NCBI GenBank assembly: GCA_900315465.1
Contig: OMZF01000144.1
Span: 1-33,805 of the forward strand
Length of the DNA: 33,805 bases
Direction of reading: 5' to 3'
Origin: an uncultured Eubacteriales bacterium
GTDB lineage: Bacteria > Bacillota > Clostridia > Oscillospirales > Acutalibacteraceae
Within the stretch, counting starts at the first letter, position 1; each line of letters starts with the position of its first letter. Both the position numbers and the translations under genes were made by a program. The notes under the pieces are model-generated. The model did not search any database. It worked only from the letters and a program-made list of their open reading frames with translations, and was not told where the DNA came from. Below, in pieces: positions 17,352 to 25,108 of the stretch.

Positions 17352-18185
17352 TCATACCGGAGGAAACGGAAAACATTCAAGCATTTTCTTTTGTTTTTGT
17401 TCTACCACCGCATGATCTATCATATACCTTTGTCTTATATCGTCAAGAGAATAAATATCCTGTGTATTCATATCGGTAAAATCATGTTTCAGACCATAAC
17501 CTGAATAATAATCGTCAAATTTAAAGCCGTCGCCGAGAAGATTATCAGTAACAGTTATATGATGATTCGGAATACCGAGACTGTCTGCAATAATAAGACC
17601 ATGAAGACTGCTTGATATTACAAGTTCACATTCCGCTATTTTACGGGTAACATCATAAGGCGTTCCTCTTACATTAATGAATGTAGAATCATCGAAACGG
17701 TCAAGAAGCTTTTCAAAGATAGGTGCATCCTGTTCTTTATAATGTGCTATAATACCCACACGATACTGCTTTTCAGGACGCTTTTCAAGAAGCTTTTCCG
17801 CAAGAATACCTGCATCTCCCAAAGGCACAGCAAGTTCATGACCGAGCATTTTTTCAACTCTTTTACGGCTTAGTTCCCCACGCAAAGCACATATATGTGT
17901 TTTTTTCTTATAAAACTCCGTATCCTTATCCTTATATCTCACAAAACCTGTTCCCCAGATATATACTTCCGGAAAAAACACTCCTGATATTGCTTTAAGT
18001 ACGTTTTTCCATTTCTGCTCTTCATAGGTATAATTACCCAGACCGCTGCCTATACCGCTGACAGTTCCTGTGAGGTACGTATTCCTTACCACTTCATAAC
18101 CGAAACATTTGGTTATTATATCTCTGTTTAGCATATCGCCCATATTCGGAACCTTAGCAAAATAAACTCTAAGCTTTTTACTCAT
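17352..18185 (-). CDS. Polysaccharide pyruvyl transferase-family protein (second copy)
   Basis: 277 residues, shorter than and only distantly similar to the copy at 13826. The N-terminal AKVPNMGDMLNRDII is the N-GD-LN loop, CALRGELSRKRVE is the RG-LS helix, PLGDAGILAEKLL follows, and SSSLHGLIIADSLGIPN is the strong C-terminal signature. This version is close to exopolysaccharide pyruvyl transferases such as those of rhizobial and Streptococcus thermophilus clusters. It probably decorates one sugar of the repeat unit with a ketal pyruvate, from phosphoenolpyruvate. GGGAGA lies six bases before the ATG. The 12-base gap to the preceding gene indicates one operon. Confidence 0.84.
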   Translation of the reverse strand: MSKKLRVYFAKVPNMGDMLNRDIITKCFGYEVVRNTYLTGTVSGIGSGLGNYTYEEQKWKNVLKAISGVFFPEVYIWGTGFVRYKDKDTEFYKKKTHICALRGELSRKRVEKMLGHELAVPLGDAGILAEKLLEKRPEKQYRVGIIAHYKEQDAPIFEKLLDRFDDSTFINVRGTPYDVTRKIAECELVISSSLHGLIIADSLGIPNHHITVTDNLLGDGFKFDDYYSGYGLKHDFTDMNTQDIYSLDDIRQRYMIDHAVVEQKQKKMLECFPFPPV

Positions 18186-18197
18186 CTGTATTCTCCC

Positions 18198-18683
18198 TTA
18201 TGAAAAGGTTTGGGTAATAAATTCATCTATACCCCTGATAAAATTTTCTGTATTGCTCTGATATTTTTCATAATCATGATTTCTTACATATTTTATTGCT
18301 TCATCAAGCTTTGAACAATCCCTGCATTGATAAATGAGATTTAATTCTTCAAACTGTCCCACAAGCTGAAGCTGGTGGTCATCAACGTGTTCACCGTACA
18401 CACAAAGACGAGGTACAGCTATCACCTTTTTACCCTTTTTCAAAGCACCGATAATAGCACCTGTACCGCCGTGGGTAATGACTATATCAGCTTTTTCCTG
18501 CATATCTGAAAATTCCTCTCTATCAAGAAACTTCTTATACTTATAATTCTGCGGTTCATAATCGCTGTAACCGGTCTGAGCGAATATTTCATCATTGCAT
18601 TTTCCCTGTGACACCAGTTCATCTATCGCTTTCAGCAAACGGTTAAACTGAAAATTCTGTGAGCCTAAAGTAACAAATATCAT
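18198..18683 (-). CDS. pssE: PssE/Alg13-like glycosyltransferase subunit
   Basis: 161 residues matching the C-terminal, sugar-nucleotide-binding half of the Alg13/MurG fold. It starts MIFVTLGSQNFQFNRLLKAID and has ADIVITHGGTGAIIGALKKGKKVIAVPR, the donor-binding signature, followed by HVDDHQLQL. In capsule clusters (EpsF, Cps14G, PssE) this subunit forms one enzyme with the Alg14-like partner encoded immediately upstream, usually transferring galactose or glucose to the lipid-linked first sugar. The ATG at 18683 is preferred over an earlier in-frame start because GAGG lies just upstream and the earlier one is buried in the partner gene. Seven bases separate the two genes. Confidence 0.87.
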   Translation of the reverse strand: MIFVTLGSQNFQFNRLLKAIDELVSQGKCNDEIFAQTGYSDYEPQNYKYKKFLDREEFSDMQEKADIVITHGGTGAIIGALKKGKKVIAVPRLCVYGEHVDDHQLQLVGQFEELNLIYQCRDCSKLDEAIKYVRNHDYEKYQSNTENFIRGIDEFITQTFS

Positions 18684-18690
18684 ATCAACC

Positions 18691-19161
18691 TCAATATATT
18701 CCACCCATAAATACAGCATCCGGATAAACTTCCAGCATAGATTCCCACTGAACATAGAATTTATCAGCATATTTATACATAAACTTTCCGGTTTTTGTTG
18801 GGCTGGTAACTTTTGCAAAGCTTTCTATATATATAAGCTTTTTTTTCCCCATCTTTGCTATAAGGCACATCGGTATCATTGCAAGAGCTCCTGTACATAT
18901 AACAACATCGGGCTTTTCTTTCAAAAATATACTCAATGATCTGCAGGCATTTGCTATCATTTTAAAGCCTACCATAAACTCTCTTCGGTTGACCTGATGA
19001 AGAAAATATATTTTATGATCTTTTACATTTACATTATAGTGTGTTTTTTCTGTTATAATAAAGCTGTCATACTTTTCCATCAGAGGTTTAAGCATCATTA
19101 TCTGCTCATAATGACCTCCGCTTGACCCCGCAAAGCACAGTTTGACGTTTTCCTTACTCAT
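18691..19161 (-). CDS. pssD: PssD/Alg14-like glycosyltransferase membrane subunit
   Basis: 156 residues matching Alg14, the membrane-anchoring, acceptor-binding half of the two-part enzyme. The start VKLCFAGSSGGHYEQIMML has the GGH motif, IITEKTHYN follows, and DVVICTGALAMIPMCLIAKMGKKKLIYIESFAKVTSPTKTGK holds the amphipathic helix and E--A region. It should recruit the PssE subunit to the inner membrane. As the first gene of the seven-gene operon it has a promoter about 75 bases upstream. No priming sugar-phosphate transferase precedes it, so its acceptor must be made elsewhere. Confidence 0.87.
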   Translation of the reverse strand: MSKENVKLCFAGSSGGHYEQIMMLKPLMEKYDSFIITEKTHYNVNVKDHKIYFLHQVNRREFMVGFKMIANACRSLSIFLKEKPDVVICTGALAMIPMCLIAKMGKKKLIYIESFAKVTSPTKTGKFMYKYADKFYVQWESMLEVYPDAVFMGGIY

Positions 19162-19239
19162 TTTCCCAACCTGCCTATCGATCTCTTTCCTTTAATAAAA
19201 GGCATTTTAACCTGAAATAAAAATTTACCCACATAGTAT

Positions 19240-19268
19240 AGTATAAACATTGACGCCCTTTTTGTCAA
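19240..19268 (-). promoter_or_regulatory. SigA-type promoter of the polysaccharide operon, with inverted repeat
   Basis: Minus strand TTGACA (19268-19263), 17-base spacer, TATACT (19245-19240). The -35 lies inside an inverted repeat TTGAC-9-GTCAA (19268-19250), a possible operator. Confidence 0.75.
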
Positions 19269-19475
19269 CAAGGTTTTATTTCACACAACAAGCAAACATT
19301 TCCTTTTAGTAATTCTTTTTTACATACCTTTATTATACATATAATTCTATTATAAATAACATCCAAAAGCCCTATTTAACATAAAAAATAATTGTATGAA
19401 ATGTTAATGTAGAAATTATCAGAAATTTAATTGTATTTTTAGTTTATATTGTTGTTTTTATAGAATAAAGTGAGA

Positions 19476-19513
19476 AAATCCGCCGAGTATGAATTTTTTC
19501 TCTCAGCGGATTT
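19476..19513 (-). terminator. Terminator after the P-loop protein gene
   Basis: AAATCCGCTGAG and CTCGGCGGATTT pair on the minus strand with one G-U pair (a mismatch on the plus strand), followed by TTTTCTCACTTT. That bias favours a minus-strand role, about 60 bases after the stop at 19574. Confidence 0.7.
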
Positions 19514-19573
19514 CATATTATAAAAATATTCGGTCATCAACGCACTAAGCCTAATAATACAATCATAGATTAT

Positions 19574-20209
19574 TTATTTTTCAAACGCATCCACAAAATA
19601 TTTCCACTCTTCGAGTTCCTCTTTGCTCAGGATAAAAAGGTAAGGATATATTCTTGCAAGCAGTTCACTTGAAATAACTGCTTTTGCTGTTTCCTCGTCA
19701 TCAAATACATAGCGGAAACGTCCGAAATCATTCACTATATCAGGACTGAATTCTGTATCAGTATCGTCATTCAAAAGCATCCCGTCATCATCTGACGGTT
19801 CAGGGATAGTCATTATATTATCATATTCTTTTTGGTATGAATGCAAAACATAATATTTTACTCCCTCTTCTGTGTGAGTAATACCCTCAGCATCCACTCT
19901 GCTCATATATTCAAAAAATTCCTCAAAAGAATACTGTAATACAAAAGAAAATATAATATCCGTCATACTAATTCTGAAAAAAGGATTCCAGTGCTTTTTG
20001 GCGTAATTGTATATAATGTGATATTTACGTTCTTCATTCGATTCACAATCGGTGGTTTTGGGTTCATGCAAACTTAACTCTTCAAAGTTTTCTGTTTTCA
20101 GTATATTGGACACAGTTGTGCATCCGGAACCGGTTCTGCCTGTTAGTCCGATAATAATAAATTTTTCTCTTTCTCCATAAATGTTCTCTATAGCTTTTTC
20201 CGTACCCAT
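19574..20209 (-). CDS. P-loop protein resembling the kinase-like N-terminus of anti-phage dCTP deaminases
   Basis: 211 residues. Residues 17-35 form a strand and P-loop, IIIGLTGRTGSGCTTVS, in which the usual Walker A lysine position is Cys 30. ERKYHIIYNYAKKHWNPFFRISMTDII (60-86) follows. This pairing matches my recollection of DCD/AvcD-type defence enzymes, which have an N-terminal nucleoside-kinase-like domain and a C-terminal cytidine-deaminase domain over about 500 residues and destroy dCTP during infection. Here the protein ends at 211 with no deaminase motif (HAE, PC--C). It is either a stand-alone kinase-like module or a truncated gene, though a proper terminator follows it. GGAGG lies before the ATG, 32 bases after the CPCC gene. 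The family link is inference. Confidence 0.5.
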   Translation of the reverse strand: MGTEKAIENIYGEREKFIIIGLTGRTGSGCTTVSNILKTENFEELSLHEPKTTDCESNEERKYHIIYNYAKKHWNPFFRISMTDIIFSFVLQYSFEEFFEYMSRVDAEGITHTEEGVKYYVLHSYQKEYDNIMTIPEPSDDDGMLLNDDTDTEFSPDIVNDFGRFRYVFDDEETAKAVISSELLARIYPYLFILSKEELEEWKYFVDAFEK

Positions 20210-20241
20210 ATATTTAACCTCCCAAATGTATCTATTAAAAG

Positions 20242-20607
20242 TTAATAAATAATTCCCATCATCAACTCACTCAGCCTGTCAACATACTTCTGCCGACAAC
20301 TGACAAAATCATTTCTTTCATGCTCGGCTTTTTCTTCTTCTGTACGGTCTATTCCTGCATATTTCTTATAAATAGCAATCAGTTTATTTTCATATTCTTC
20401 TTTCGCTATTGCAGCCTGTTTTGCCGTTTGGGGATGGTTCATTACATAGTATTCTATCCTCGCTTCATTTACACTCAGATCATTTGCTCCACCGGCATAG
20501 TTATGGTCATTATATTGCAAACCATCATTTTCCCAATTACAAACAGGGCAGATATCATAGTCATCATATTCTTCAAACTCATACTTACCGCATACAGGAC
20601 ACTTCAT
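20242..20607 (-). CDS. CPCC-family cysteine-rich protein
   Basis: 121 residues. The N-terminus carries two CxxC knuckles, MKCPVCGKYEF and YDICPVCNWENDG, separated by an acidic turn. GGANDLSVNEARIEY follows, typical of the Cys-rich CPCC family (PF14206 as I recall). The rest is a helical, charged region ending at residue 121. It probably binds one zinc. The family's role is unknown; members turn up among accessory and toxin-related genes. The start at 20607 is chosen because AGGAGG lies six bases upstream, whereas the ATG two codons earlier directly touches that site. A strong hairpin sits immediately upstream, and no promoter is evident. Confidence 0.78.
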   Translation of the reverse strand: MKCPVCGKYEFEEYDDYDICPVCNWENDGLQYNDHNYAGGANDLSVNEARIEYYVMNHPQTAKQAAIAKEEYENKLIAIYKKYAGIDRTEEEKAEHERNDFVSCRQKYVDRLSELMMGIIY

Positions 20608-20627
20608 TTTCATCCTCCTATGCAAAT

Positions 20628-20658
20628 TAAGCCACTCATCAAATTGATGAATGGCTTA
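20628..20658 (-). other. Strong hairpin upstream of the CPCC gene
   Basis: TAAGCCA-T-TCATCA, loop, TGATGA-G-TGGCTTA forms about 14 pairs on the minus strand (a U-G pair in the middle is a C/A mismatch on the plus strand). There is no clear U-run, so it is a weak terminator for rpsI at best. It ends about 10 bases from the CPCC ribosome site and could affect that gene's translation or mark an RNA end. Confidence 0.55.
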
Positions 20659-20661
20659 AAA

Positions 20662-20682
20662 TTTGTTAGTTACGTGTTAGTT
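20662..20682. repeat. Tandem GTTAGTTAC repeat
   Basis: Two copies of GTTAGTTAC separated by GT lie between the hairpin and the rpsI stop. They could be recombination or binding half-sites. Confidence 0.5.
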
Positions 20683-20713
20683 ACCGTCCCGAAACCACCG
20701 CATTCCAGTGAAA

Positions 20714-20785
20714 CTCAAAGCGATAAAACACGCATAAAAACTGTATTTCCGATAACCGCCGTAAGGCTGTGATTATCTCTTTGAG
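20714..20785. repeat. Inverted repeat using the last codons of rpsI
   Basis: CTCAAAGCGATAA (20714-20726) and TTATCTCTTTGAG (20773-20785) are inverted copies with one mismatch, 46 bases apart. The second covers the rpsI stop and final codons. It may be a loose terminator stem or the footprint of an integrase site. Confidence 0.45.
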
Positions 20786-21174
20786 AACTGAGGAGCACGA
20801 CGAGCTGCTTTGAGACCGTACTTCTTTCTTTCCTTCATTCTCGGGTCACGAGTAAGGAATCCTGCTCTCTTAAGCTTCGGACGAAGATTTTCTGTATCAA
20901 AGCTGAGAAGAGCTCTGGAGATACCGTGACGGATAGCACCAGCCTGACCTGTAACGCCGCCGCCGCTTACACGGCAAACAACATCGAACTGTTCCTCTGT
21001 ACCTGTGAGAACGAGGGGCTGACGAACGATGAGTTTAAGTGTTTCGAGACCGAAATAATCGTCAATATCTCTGTCATTGATAGTTACCTTACCGGTACCC
21101 TTATAAAGTCTTACTCTTGCAACAGAGCTTTTTCTTCTGCCTGTGCCATAAAAATATGATGTCTTATCGTACAT
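20773..21174 (-). CDS. rpsI: 30S ribosomal protein S9
   Basis: 133 residues, full length for S9. It opens with [22 protein letters not shown], contains [19 protein letters not shown], and ends with the universal RAPQFSKR tail that reaches the P-site tRNA. The ATG is preceded by a GAGAGGGGAGG site. It lies 22 bases after rplM in the invariant rplM-rpsI operon and shares its promoter. No ordinary terminator follows; the downstream DNA holds unusual repeats instead. Confidence 0.97.
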   Translation of the reverse strand: MYDKTSYFYGTGRRKSSVARVRLYKGTGKVTINDRDIDDYFGLETLKLIVRQPLVLTGTEEQFDVVCRVSGGGVTGQAGAIRHGISRALLSFDTENLRPKLKRAGFLTRDPRMKERKKYGLKAARRAPQFSKR

Positions 21175-21196
21175 AATAAAATGCCTCCCCTCTCAA

Positions 21197-21625
21197 TTAC
21201 TCAATAACAACGGGCTTCTGAGCCGCATGCTTATGTTCTGCACCCTTATAAACATGGAGTCTGGTCAAAGCCTTACGACCAATAGTGTTATCGGGGATCA
21301 TACCCTTTACAGCAAGCTGAAGAGCAAGCTCGGGTCTGTTAGCCATAAGATTATCATATCTTACAGACTTCATGTGACCGATATAGCCTGTGTGATGGTA
21401 ATAATATTTCTGTTCGAGCTTTTTGCCTGTGAGAACCATTTTCTCTACATTTGTTACAATTACGAAATCTCCGCAATCAACGTGAGGTGTAAAAGTGGGC
21501 TTATTCTTACCTCTGAGCAGGTCAGCAACCTGAACAGCAAGACGACCCATTGTCTTACCTGTTGCGTCAATTACATACCACTGACGTTCAACTTCGCCAG
21601 CTTTTGCCATGAAAGTATTTGACAT
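21197..21625 (-). CDS. rplM: 50S ribosomal protein L13
   Basis: 142 residues, the normal size. It begins [21 protein letters not shown], followed by [50 protein letters not shown] and [22 protein letters not shown]13 is an early assembly protein of the large subunit. The start at 21625 is set by GGGAGG; a further 15 residues upstream are open but lack conservation. The leader of about 70 bases could carry autoregulation (GGGCA can pair with TGTCC in it), but I cannot show a known L13 leader. Confidence 0.97.
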   Translation of the reverse strand: MSNTFMAKAGEVERQWYVIDATGKTMGRLAVQVADLLRGKNKPTFTPHVDCGDFVIVTNVEKMVLTGKKLEQKYYYHHTGYIGHMKSVRYDNLMANRPELALQLAVKGMIPDNTIGRKALTRLHVYKGAEHKHAAQKPVVIE

Positions 21626-21700
21626 AGTGTTTATCCTCCCTGAATTTCCAAATTTCTGTTTTTCGGACACAATTTTTGAATGCCCTCAAGTCACTAATAG

Positions 21701-21729
21701 ATAATAGCATACGTTAAGAATTAAGTCAA
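21701..21729 (-). promoter_or_regulatory. Promoter of rplM-rpsI
   Basis: Minus strand TTGACT (21729-21724), 17-base spacer, TATTAT (21706-21701). The expected start is about 70 bases before the rplM ATG. Confidence 0.75.
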
Positions 21730-21849
21730 GGGATTTTTTCAACGTTTTTAATTTAGCATTGTAAATCTCTTATTTTCAAGTTTTTTCTTTAAAATACTCT
21801 CAAAATCTGATTTGTGATTTTAGATTTCATTTCTGAAAATTCCGACATT

Positions 21850-22377
21850 TTACTCATATATTCTTCTGAAGCCTGATTTATCCATAGCAGTACCGAGAGC
21901 AGCAAAAAGCCCTGCACTTGCTGTCACCTGAATAAGATTAGCAGGAACATCAGCTAAAGCGGCGAGTAATGCAGCCGACAAAACCGAACCGCTTAATACA
22001 CTTATAATAACACCAAAAAGATAATATCCCACCACACATATAGCCGAGGCTGGTATCAAAGCTAAAAGATTTCTTTTGCATACGATCTTGCTGCAGCTTG
22101 TGGTAAAGACTGCGGACATCATGCTTTTTATAATCATAGTCGGTAAAACCCACACAGCAAAACCAGACAGGTAATCGGACATTCCCGCACCTATTGCAGC
22201 CGCACACATAGAATAAGGAGCAGGTAATACAGAAGATGCTATAAATATGATCCCGTCACCAACATGGATATAGCCCTGATGTGTAGGGATATGAACAAAT
22301 GCCGTAACAACGCATATCATAGCGGCAAAGACAGCCGACATAGTAAGATATTTAAGGTTTTTATTTTTTCTTTTCAC
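21850..22377 (-). CDS. ECF transporter S component (TIGR04002/ThiW-like)
   Basis: A 175-residue membrane protein with about six helices, the substrate-binding subunit of an energy-coupling factor vitamin transporter. LTMSAVFAAMICVVTAFVHIP is helix 1, with the small-residue face that packs on EcfT. GYIHVGDGIIFIASSVLPAPY, GAGMSDYLSGFAVWVLPTMIIK and ADVPANLIQV are the conserved S-component blocks. The close family is TIGR04002, found beside thiamine or other cofactor genes; the ligand is unproven. The energising EcfA1A2T genes are not in the window, so it must share a module. I start at GTG 22377 because GGGGAG lies nine bases upstream; the ATG at 22404 has no such site. Confidence 0.82.
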   Translation of the reverse strand: MKRKNKNLKYLTMSAVFAAMICVVTAFVHIPTHQGYIHVGDGIIFIASSVLPAPYSMCAAAIGAGMSDYLSGFAVWVLPTMIIKSMMSAVFTTSCSKIVCKRNLLALIPASAICVVGYYLFGVIISVLSGSVLSAALLAALADVPANLIQVTASAGLFAALGTAMDKSGFRRIYE

Positions 22378-22436
22378 GTTTATCAACTCCCCGTTAAAGC
22401 CCATTTTTGTAATAGGTTTTTAATTTTAACAAAGAC

Positions 22437-22465
22437 ATTATACTACCGATATATCCTGTTGTCAA
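22437..22465 (-). promoter_or_regulatory. Consensus SigA promoter of the ECF S-component gene
   Basis: Minus strand TTGACA (22465-22460), 17-base spacer, TATAAT (22442-22437). A leader of about 55 bases precedes the GTG; no riboswitch was recognised in it. Confidence 0.82.
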
Positions 22466-22514
22466 CATCATTATGGAATATACAAGTGGGTTTTTGCACG
22501 GTCTGAATTGCTAA

Positions 22515-22543
22515 TTGCAAATTTGATAAGTGGGTGTTATAAT
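22515..22543 (+). promoter_or_regulatory. Promoter of lepA and the repair-gene run
   Basis: TTGCAA (22515-22520), 17 bases, TATAAT (22538-22543), divergent from the ECF promoter. The start would be near 22550, about 32 bases before lepA. Confidence 0.72.
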
Positions 22544-22581
22544 GTAGATGTATAACTATTTTTATTATTGTAGGTGAGAAA

Positions 22582-24396
22582 ATGGCTTTTGACAGAGATA
22601 AAATAAGGAATTTCAGTATAATAGCACATATAGACCACGGCAAATCTACTCTTGCCGACAGAATACTTGAACAGACTAAATCAGTGGCTATACGTGAAAT
22701 GCAGGATCAGCTTCTTGATGATATGGAACTTGAAAGGGAAAGAGGTATAACAATAAAGGCTCACGCTGTTACACTTCTTTATAACGCTGATGACGGTAAA
22801 CAGTATATATTTAACCTTATAGATACACCCGGTCATGTTGACTTTAATTATGAAGTATCACGTTCCCTTGCAGCGTGTGAGGGTGCTGTGCTTGTTGTGG
22901 ATGCGTCTCAGGGTATAGAGGCACAAACACTCGCTAATACATATTTAGCTCTTGATGCAGGACTTGAAATAGTGCCTGTTATAAATAAGATAGACCTTAT
23001 AAGTGCCGATCCCGAACGTGTCAAAAAGGAAATAGAGGATGTTATCGGTCTTCCGGCTGATGACGCTCCATGCATTTCTGCTAAAATGGGGATAAATATA
23101 CACGATGTAATGGAACAGATAGTAAAACAGATCCCCCCACCCCAAGGCGATACTGAAAAACCACTTCAGGCTCTTATATTCGATTCATATTATGACAGCT
23201 ATAAGGGTGTAATAGTATATGTGCGTGTTAAAGAGGGACAGCTTCATGTGGGAGATACTATACGCTTTATGGCAAGCGGCTCTGAATTTAATGTAGTTGA
23301 ACTCGGATTCATGCGTGCAACAAGTTTAGAACCCACAGACACACTTTACGCCGGCGAAGTAGGATACATAGCGGCTTCGATAAAAACTGTCGGAGATGCC
23401 CGTGTAGGCGATACAGTAACACTTGCTTCAAACCCTGCCTCTGAGCCGCTTCCGGGTTACAGAGCTGTACAGCCTATGGTATTCTGCGGCATATATCCTG
23501 CTGATGGTGCAAAGTACGGCGATCTTCGTGAGGCTTTGGAAAAGCTTGAGCTTAATGATGCATCACTTTCATTTGAGCCTGAAACATCAGTTGCTCTCGG
23601 ATTCGGTTTTCGCTGCGGATTTTTAGGACTTCTGCATATGGAAATAATTCAGGAAAGACTTGAGCGTGAATATAATCTTGACCTGATAACAACTGCACCA
23701 AGCGTAATATACCGTATAACAAAAAATGACGGTACTGTTGAAATGATAGACAATCCCACCAATTATCCCGACCCCGGTACAATAACTATGGCAGAAGAAC
23801 CCATGACCGAGGCACATATATATGCCCCGAATGAATATGTCGGGAATATAATGGAGCTTTGTCAGGACAGGAGAGGTACTTTCAGGGATATGAAATATAT
23901 CGATTCCGACAGAGTTGATATTCATTATGATCTGCCCCTTGCCGAGATAATATATGACTTTTTCGATACGCTTAAATCCCGTACAAGAGGTTATGCATCG
24001 TTTGACTATGAACTTTCAGGCTATGCACAGTCTAAGCTCGTAAAGTTGGATATAATGCTTAACGGTGAAGTGGTTGATGCACTTTCGTTCATAATCCATG
24101 CAGACAAGGCATATCCCAGAGCAAGAAAAATGGCTGAAAAGCTTAAGGAGAAAATTCCGCGTCAGCTGTTTGAAATACCGATTCAGGCTTGTATCGGAGG
24201 CAAAATAATCGCAAGGGAAACTGTTAAGGCTATGCGAAAAGATGTTCTTGCAAAATGCTACGGCGGTGACATTACCCGTAAGAAAAAACTTCTTGAAAAA
24301 CAAAAAGAAGGTAAAAAACGTATGCGTCAGTTAGGTTCTGTCGAAGTACCGCAGGAGGCATTTATGGCAGTTCTGAAACTCGACAGCGACCAGTGA
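22582..24396 (+). CDS. lepA: Elongation factor 4 (LepA) GTPase
   Basis: 604 residues, full length. EF4 binds the ribosome and back-translocates or rescues stalled complexes, and it helps small-subunit biogenesis. GTPase motifs are intact: AHIDHGKST (15-23), RGITIK (53-58), DTPGH (80-84), NKID and SAK. Beta-barrel and alpha/beta domains follow, then the LepA-specific C-terminal domain (SYAQSKL-like segment, [56 protein letters not shown]). AGGTGAG lies just before the ATG. In Bacillus it follows gpr-spoIIP; here those genes are 12 kb away. Confidence 0.97.
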   Translation: MAFDRDKIRNFSIIAHIDHGKSTLADRILEQTKSVAIREMQDQLLDDMELERERGITIKAHAVTLLYNADDGKQYIFNLIDTPGHVDFNYEVSRSLAACEGAVLVVDASQGIEAQTLANTYLALDAGLEIVPVINKIDLISADPERVKKEIEDVIGLPADDAPCISAKMGINIHDVMEQIVKQIPPPQGDTEKPLQALIFDSYYDSYKGVIVYVRVKEGQLHVGDTIRFMASGSEFNVVELGFMRATSLEPTDTLYAGEVGYIAASIKTVGDARVGDTVTLASNPASEPLPGYRAVQPMVFCGIYPADGAKYGDLREALEKLELNDASLSFEPETSVALGFGFRCGFLGLLHMEIIQERLEREYNLDLITTAPSVIYRITKNDGTVEMIDNPTNYPDPGTITMAEEPMTEAHIYAPNEYVGNIMELCQDRRGTFRDMKYIDSDRVDIHYDLPLAEIIYDFFDTLKSRTRGYASFDYELSGYAQSKLVKLDIMLNGEVVDALSFIIHADKAYPRARKMAEKLKEKIPRQLFEIPIQACIGGKIIARETVKAMRKDVLAKCYGGDITRKKKLLEKQKEGKKRMRQLGSVEVPQEAFMAVLKLDSDQ

Positions 24397-24403
24397 GGAA
24401 TCT

Positions 24404-24772
24404 ATGAAAAAGACTGTATTATTATATAATTTTGATAAAAACGAGCAGGCAGCCATAAAAAGAGCTTTGCTGCCTCTGCATTTTAATATTCGTACAGTTG
24501 CCGATGATGATATATTTCTGCCTGTAGGCTATCTGTGCGGAATTATTGATGACAGCGGAAAAAGAGAAACAAATACGGAAAACTTTGGGAAACTGGTTGT
24601 TATGGGCGGGTTTATCAGCAGTGATGTGGATAAACTCCTTTCGGCAATGCGAAAAGCAGGTTTCGGAAGAGATGTATTAAAGGCTGTAGTTACTCCCACA
24701 AATGCCGTATGGTGCGGAGCAGAGTTATATGCCGAGATACTCAAAGAACATCTGCAAATGGGAAATAAATAG
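24404..24772 (+). CDS. DUF3783 family protein
   Basis: 122 residues. TVLLYNFDKNEQAAIKRAL opens a small alpha/beta domain and KLVVMGGFISSDVDKLLSAMRKAGFG with AVVTPTNAVWCGAEL closes it, as in DUF3783 proteins of Clostridia. The central strand resembles a receiver-like fold, but no catalytic residues stand out and the function is unknown. It lies seven bases after lepA with GAGG inside the lepA end, so it is probably co-transcribed. Confidence 0.75.
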   Translation: MKKTVLLYNFDKNEQAAIKRALLPLHFNIRTVADDDIFLPVGYLCGIIDDSGKRETNTENFGKLVVMGGFISSDVDKLLSAMRKAGFGRDVLKAVVTPTNAVWCGAELYAEILKEHLQMGNK

Positions 24773-25108
24773 ATGTATTATACTTATATCATTCTTTGTG
24801 AAGACGGCAGTCTTTATACAGGAATGACTTCTGATGTAAAAAAGAGAATGGCTGAACATTGGAAAGGTGGCAGGCTTTGTGCTAAATATACACGTTCGCA
24901 TAAGCCTGAAAAGCTTGAGGCTGTATGGAAAAGTGAAAGTCGTTCCCTTGCCTGTAAGCTTGAATACCGTATAAAAAAGCTTGCTGCAAATAAAAAAAGA
25001 CAGCTTATCAAAGATAATAACTTTTCTGTTTTCGGAGAAATTATAAACGAGGAGCTTTATCAAAGGGAAAATATTGAAGAATTCGGAGTGATTTCGGAAA
25101 TTGATTGA
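24773..25108 (+). CDS. GIY-YIG nuclease superfamily protein (YhbQ/UPF0213-like)
   Basis: 111 residues. The N-terminus YYTYIILCEDGSLYTGMTSDVKKRMAEH is a clear GIY-YIG core (YTYIIL and YTG), followed by the Arg-containing helix, RLCAKYTRSHKPEKL, and RSLACKLEYRIKKLAANKK with the metal-binding Glu. These small single-domain proteins are close to UvrC's N-terminal nuclease and are thought to act on DNA ends or structures. The final 25 residues are an acidic extension. The ATG directly follows the previous TAG with no gap, and the end overlaps recQ by eight bases, so it is one operon. Confidence 0.88.
   Translation: MYYTYIILCEDGSLYTGMTSDVKKRMAEHWKGGRLCAKYTRSHKPEKLEAVWKSESRSLACKLEYRIKKLAANKKRQLIKDNNFSVFGEIINEELYQRENIEEFGVISEID

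Larger units (their letters stand above)
19162..19573. other. Long AT-rich gene-free region
   Basis: About 410 bases without a credible gene. It holds the polysaccharide promoter (19240-19268) and its leader on the left and a terminator (19476-19513) on the right. Between 19269 and 19470 it is almost pure A/T with no repeat or hairpin that I can support. Confidence 0.6.

Noticed and set aside
19269..19470. Remnant of a deaminase domain after the P-loop gene
   Set aside because: No frame there reads as protein; the stretch is nearly pure A/T with frequent stops, and it lies beyond a terminator.
20662..20682. Start of a CRISPR or longer repeat array
   Set aside because: Only two 9-base copies with a two-base gap; no spacers, no cas genes.
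20320..20772. 150-residue plus-strand open frame over the CPCC gene
   Set aside because: Antisense to a protein with conserved Cys motifs, odd Phe/Ile-rich composition, no ribosome site.
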